A DNA stretch of 64,000 bases from Ilex aquifolium (Eukaryota > Streptophyta > Magnoliopsida > Aquifoliales > Aquifoliaceae), in NCBI GenBank assembly GCA_951799425.1, contig OX637396.1, forward strand, positions 33,534,701 through 33,598,700, written 5' to 3'. The position numbers and the translations under genes were made by a program. This document shows positions 59,836-64,000 of this stretch, in pieces. Position 1 is the first letter of the stretch. The number at the start of each line of letters is the position of its first letter. The notes beneath the pieces were generated by a model, which saw only the letters and a program-made list of their open reading frames with translations, was not told where the DNA came from and searched no databases.

Positions 59836-60291
59836 GAGAGGTGAGAAAGAGAGGGAACGGCACGAGAGAGAGAGAATCTAACCTGGGGTTGGGGTGTGTG
59901 GTCGTCGCCGGTGGTGGGCTACTAAGCCATGGCAGAGATAGCACGGAGTGTGGAGAGAGAAAGAGGTCGCAAGCAGTGCGAAGAGAAAAAAAAAGAGAGG
60001 AGAGAGAGAGAGGAAGGTGGGTCTGATGGGTATCTGACAGTGGGTTGGGGGCATGAAACTGATTTCATTTAAGGCTTGGGCGGGCTTTTGTGCTGCTTGG
60101 AATGAATTGTGGCTCATTAAAGTAAGAGTGGATGAATTATGGGTCATTAAATTAAATTAAATTAAATATAAATCGTTAACATTAAAATAGATCAAAAACT
60201 ACACAAACAAACTGGTAATTGTTGTAAGCTAACTTGGGAATTCAAAAACTATTGTCTTTTTATTATAGAATTGTTGCATATCCAAAAAAAT

Positions 60292-61202
60292 GGAAAAATT
60301 CCATCCACACTTCTTCAAATTTATCATCTCTTCGAAGACACTTCAATTTTTTTTTAAATTTTCACTAATACCATCTATCAGATTAATGACGTTAATTAGG
60401 ATGTAATTTTACTAAATTCTCCATAATATATTTTAGGAAAAATTTTATCCACACCCCCTCTAGATATGCATATCTTCAATGAAACCTCTTTTGTTTTCTG
60501 AATTTTTTACGTATCAAAATTCGAACCGATTAAAATTCGATTCGAGCTAATTAAAATTTATTTTTACGTATTAAAATTCGAGTCGATTAAAAATTATATT
60601 TTTTTATATATTAACATTTAAGTCGATTAAAATTCGATTCGCAACGATTAAAATTTATTTTTAATCGGTTTGAATCAAATTTTAATCAACTCGCATTGAA
60701 TTTTAATTGAACCAAATTTTGATATATAAAAAAAATATAAATTTTAATCGACTCAAATTTTAATACATAAAAAATGAATTTTAATCGACTCTATCAATTC
60801 AGGTTGAGCTCAAATCGGCTTGAATGTTAATACGTGAAAAAAGTAATTTTAATAGGCTTAAATATTGATACGTAAAAAAAATAATATTTAATCAGCTCCA
60901 ATCGAATTTTAATTAGCTCAAATTTTAGTATGTAGTAAAACGAATTTTAATGTGTATACAAAAAATTTAATCAGCTTGAATTTTAATCGAATTTTATGTA
61001 TAAAGATTGTTTGGGGTTTATGTCGGGGAAATTTTGGTATTTTAGATGATTTTCTTTTGTTAGAAATTGTGGTTTAACAACAAAGGGTGTCAATGATGGT
61101 TAAATATAAACTAAGAGGGGTGTCAGCGATGTTTTGAATAATAAAGGGGGTGTCGTTGAAGATATGGTAAATTAGAAGGGGGTGTGTGGCTGAAATTTTC
61201 CC
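60292..61202. mobile_element. Mutator-like TIR element, 911 bp, related to 50838
   Basis: The left end ggaaaaattccatccacac and the complement of the right end (gggaaaatttcagccacac) pair, including aaatttatc.../...gataaattt-type inner matches. It is flanked by CAAAAAAAT at 60283-60291 and 61203-61211. A nested second left arm (ggaaaaattttatccacacc) begins at about 60433, the same architecture as the 2.0-kb element. The interior is made of 'attaaaattcga' repeats. No coding region. Confidence 0.8.
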
Positions 61203-61250
61203 CAAAAAAATTCATGTAAACAATTATCTCAAATTCAAAATATAAAAAGT

Positions 61251-61600
61251 GGTTAATAGCTTTTTGATCTCTAAAGTCAGTAAAGTGTGCAATTTTTGTT
61301 AGTTAAGTTCTCATTGTTTTAATTTTATCAATTTGGTCCCTAAAAGATTCAATTTGTGTCATTTTGGTCCTTACATAGATGGACAGTTAAGTTTTTAGCA
61401 GAATAATCATTTGTTAAGCAAGTGATACTCTCCAAAAAAATGATACGTAGTTACTTCCGTCAAAAAATTAACGGATTGTCTGTTTATGGACCAAAGTGAC
61501 ACGAATTGAATACTTTAGAGATTAAATTGACAAAATTGATACAAAGAGAACTAAACTGACAAAAAAAACATACTTTAAAGACCAAAAGTACTACTAACCC
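61251..61600. mobile_element. Foldback MITE, family 2, with 9-10 bp duplication
   Basis: Ends ggttaatagc and the complement of ctactaaccc, with inner arms 'atcaatttggtccctaaa' and 'accaaagtgacacgaattg'. It is flanked by tataaaaagt and tataaaaaat. Confidence 0.85.
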
Positions 61601-62728
61601 TATAAAAAATTGTGTTTTTCACCTCTTTTTGAATAGCATTATTCTTGTTTGAGCAATGTTATTGGACTTAATTTATTGACTTAATTCATTATAACTATTG
61701 AATTGATTGTGGATCTCTTCACACATTAGAATTGGTGTTAATCCAATGATTACAATGAAATCACATCATTAAATCAACAAATTAGGTCAAATTTTCTCAC
61801 TCCAAAAATATCCATTCTCACCCCATTTAATTTTTTATTATTAAACTACTAAGTTCACCCCTTATATACACACTCCATTAGTAACTAAGTCCATCAGATG
61901 CTATGTGCACCCCATTAGTAACTAGTTGGTTCACATATACGTTGCCCGTGAAACATTTTAAGCATCATATGAGGTATACTATTGTTGTATAGATTTTGAG
62001 ATTGTCAATGTTTAAGATCTTAATAAATCTAGTGGTCCTCAACCATATGTACAAACAAAAAAGGAAAGCAAATTGAAAGAGCCATTAGTAAGAGGTTTAC
62101 ATTTCTAAATAGTAGGAAAATACAGTTCAGACTTTTAAGCTATTGAGTTTTCTACGGCCTAAAGTTTCGGTCATCACGTACACATTTTAGCTTTTTATAT
62201 TTTTGTATTACTTAATTACCCTTATCTTAATTCATGACTAATAAATTGACGATTTTCTTATTTTCAGGTACGTTGAACTGTTACAAGAGATTTTTCAAAC
62301 TGATGTGATTTAGAAACCATTCAAAATTTGATGTTCAAAATCTTTGTTACAAGTAACCAAAATTTGTCTTCTTCAATCATTACATTTTTTTGAACCAGCA
62401 ACATAATTTTTTCTTTAGCCATTGATTTGATGAAATCGAATGTTAATTTTTTATTTTTATTTATAAATTGGGTCTCAATTGGATAAAATTAAATGTTAAA
62501 TTCAAAAATTTTTAATGTTAATTTGATAAAATTTATTGTCAATTTTGTGTTAATTTGATGAAATTGAATTTTAAGAAATAAAATTGAAGGTTAATTTGAC
62601 GTTAATTTGATGAAATCGAATGTTAATTTAATGGATTGGATCTCAATTACATGAAATTGAATGTTAAATTCATGAATCAATATTTTTACCATCATATTGG
62701 TTATATTTAATATCATTAAGGGCGGAAC
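61601..62728. other. Intergenic, no gene recognised
   Basis: AT-rich. It contains the 'tgatgaaat.gaatgttaat' repeats at 62425-62680, which are the reverse complement type of the repeats in the 50838 element. Confidence 0.5.
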
Positions 62729-62904
62729 AATGTTATTGAGACATAATTTGGAGACATAATGCATTGTCACCAATAGAGTGATAGTGGAATGCATTTAATG
62801 CTACAATGGGTCCTATCATTATGCTACAATGGGTCCTATCAACTCATTGGTCACAATGCATTATGTCCCTAAATTATATTCTTCAATTATGTCTCAATAG
62901 CATT
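62729..62904. mobile_element. Foldback MITE, about 176 bp
   Basis: The left end aatgttattgagacataat pairs with the complement of attatgtctcaatagcatt. Inner 'ataatgcattgtcaccaat' pairs with 'attggtcacaatgcattat'. A 23-bp unit containing ctacaatgggtcctatca is repeated twice at the centre. Confidence 0.85.
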
Positions 62905-63216
62905 AGTGTTAATGATATTATTACCACTGTTGTTGTAAAATTTACCAAAAATGTGGGTAATTTACCACAATTAAGGACATGTTTATCACATTTGAAGATG
63001 AGTTTATCACAGTTGTGAATAAATTTACAAGTTTAGATGAGAATTTTCAACTTCTTTGGTTAAAATTCCAATAAGTTTAGGTGTAACCTTATGAAGTTAA
63101 ATGGTGATTTTACTCATAGAAGTGACTTAAGCTAAAATCATGGTGGATGAATTTATCATAATTGTGAATAAAATTACTAGTATATAGGTCTATTTTACTT
63201 TCATTTTGGTTAATAC
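62905..63216. other. Intergenic, no gene recognised
   Basis: A loose repetition of 'tttaccacaatt', 'gtttatcacatttg' and 'gtttatcacagttg' phrases. Nothing else is seen. Confidence 0.5.
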
Positions 63217-63877
63217 TGATGATACCTAGAATAAAACTGACACGTGCTCACTAAATGAGCTCAGCTCGGGAGCTCAGGCAAAGTAGGCTGAGCTCCCCTA
63301 GCCATGGGCAGAGCTCATCCAGTCAGCGCTAAGAGCTCCTCGTCGAAGGCGCGAGATGAGAAATGCTAAGGGAACAACAAGATGACTCGGATACCCTTAT
63401 TAAGGAAGTAGAATCCAATCCGAGGCAAAAAACCCGTATTTAACCATGATCTCCTCCTCCTAAAACTAAGGAGGATCCCACAGAAGGAGGCATACATCTC
63501 TCCGTTTGAAGCCATCCATAAGGAATTTAGGTAACTCCGGAATTGTGGATGAAGATAGGGCACGATCCCTTCAATGTAGGATAGTCCCGTATTAGAGGTA
63601 AGTATGAGGCTATAAAAAGGAAGAGAGAGCCCCCATTAGAGGGGGACGATTGGGAATCCAAAAACCCTGAGTATTCTGTTGTAACACATCCGATTGATCA
63701 ATAAAGGGATAGGAGCAAGAGCCTCCATTAGAGAGTGGACTAGCTGAGCTCCGGCCGGTGAACCACTATAGCTTTGTCTCATTATCACCCCTTTCCCAAA
63801 GACCCTCTGAACATCAACATTATTTTGTATTACATAATTCAGGACCACTATTCATTTCGTGTAGATTTACACCATCA
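63217..63877 (+). mobile_element. 5' LTR of a Ty3-gypsy-type element
   Basis: It begins TGATGATACC and ends ACACCATCA. A TATA box tataaaaagg lies at 63611-63620 and a polyadenylation signal aataaa at 63700-63705, in the right order. It is immediately followed by a primer-binding-like site TGGCGCCGTCTGTGGGA (63881-63897). The 5' end is rich in GAGCTC/CAGCTC motifs. The element continues past the window, so its 3' LTR and target duplication cannot be seen. Confidence 0.85.
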
Positions 63878-63941
63878 GTTTGGCGCCGTCTGTGGGAAGA
63901 ACGCTTCTCATTAAACAAATATACTGATTTCTCAGTAATTG

Positions 63942-64000
63942 ATGGTTTCTACACGCAACACGAGCAAGAATCAAAGGAATCCCTCAAGGGCGCAGAGCCC
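63942..64000 (+). CDS. Start of retrotransposon gag, cut by the window edge
   Basis: The ATG at 63942 opens MVSTRNTSKNQRNPSRAQS, a basic Ser/Asn/Arg-rich start. It lies 45 bp after the primer-binding-like site, where gypsy gag begins. Only 19 codons are visible, so the clade cannot be assigned. Confidence 0.6.
   Translation, partial: MVSTRNTSKNQRNPSRAQS

Noticed and set aside
59609..60147. Minus-strand frames of about 90-110 codons rich in His/Thr
   Set aside because: Products of GT and GA simple repeats next to an L1 relic.

Overview
The window is plant nuclear DNA, almost certainly from a eudicot. It is AT-rich, repeat-dense and has no bacterial gene organisation. The one complete gene is a CC-NB-ARC-LRR (CNL) resistance gene of the RPP13-like/R13L1 type. 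Around it are decayed Ty1-copia, Ty3-gypsy and L1 pieces, SINEs, Helitrons and many palindromic MITEs. I cannot name the species. A long-lived dicot such as a Fagales or Rosales tree is only a guess.

Layout. 1-1014: decayed Ty1-copia gag/protease on the minus strand. About 1045-13060 (block A) and 19111-35070 (block B) are two copies of one segmental duplication, each ending in a minus-strand CNL gene. Block B carries the intact 1366-codon gene (30944-35044). Block A carries a pseudogene (9397-13028) with an in-frame TAG after 591 codons and a large LRR deletion patched with filler DNA. Between the blocks (13.1-19.1 kb) lie two shorter CNL relics, MITEs, a retroviral-type LTR fragment and a decayed copia polymerase. 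35.6-55.5 kb is an eroded array of same-orientation direct repeats containing four copies of a promoter/first-exon-like module, broken up by MITEs, a SINE, a solo LTR and a Helitron. 55.5-59.2 kb is a nest of Helitrons. 59.3-63.2 kb holds an L1 relic and MITEs. The window ends in the 5' LTR and gag start of a Ty3-gypsy element.

The most informative property is that the window contains its own controls. Because the sequence is internally duplicated, many insertions can be compared with an empty or differently filled paralogous site in the same window. This fixes termini and target-site duplications for a PIF/Harbinger-like element, two SINEs, three Mutator-like elements, a Helitron and a small MITE. 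It also orders events relative to the duplications.

The most unusual single object is 5391-8021. It is a Harbinger-like element (TTA target duplication) that encloses a frameshifted alpha-1,4-glycosyltransferase (GT32-type) gene whose N-terminus has been replaced by a 32-bp minisatellite.

Only the block B CNL looks functional. It would act as an intracellular immune receptor. Everything else is pseudogene, transposon or anonymous repeat.
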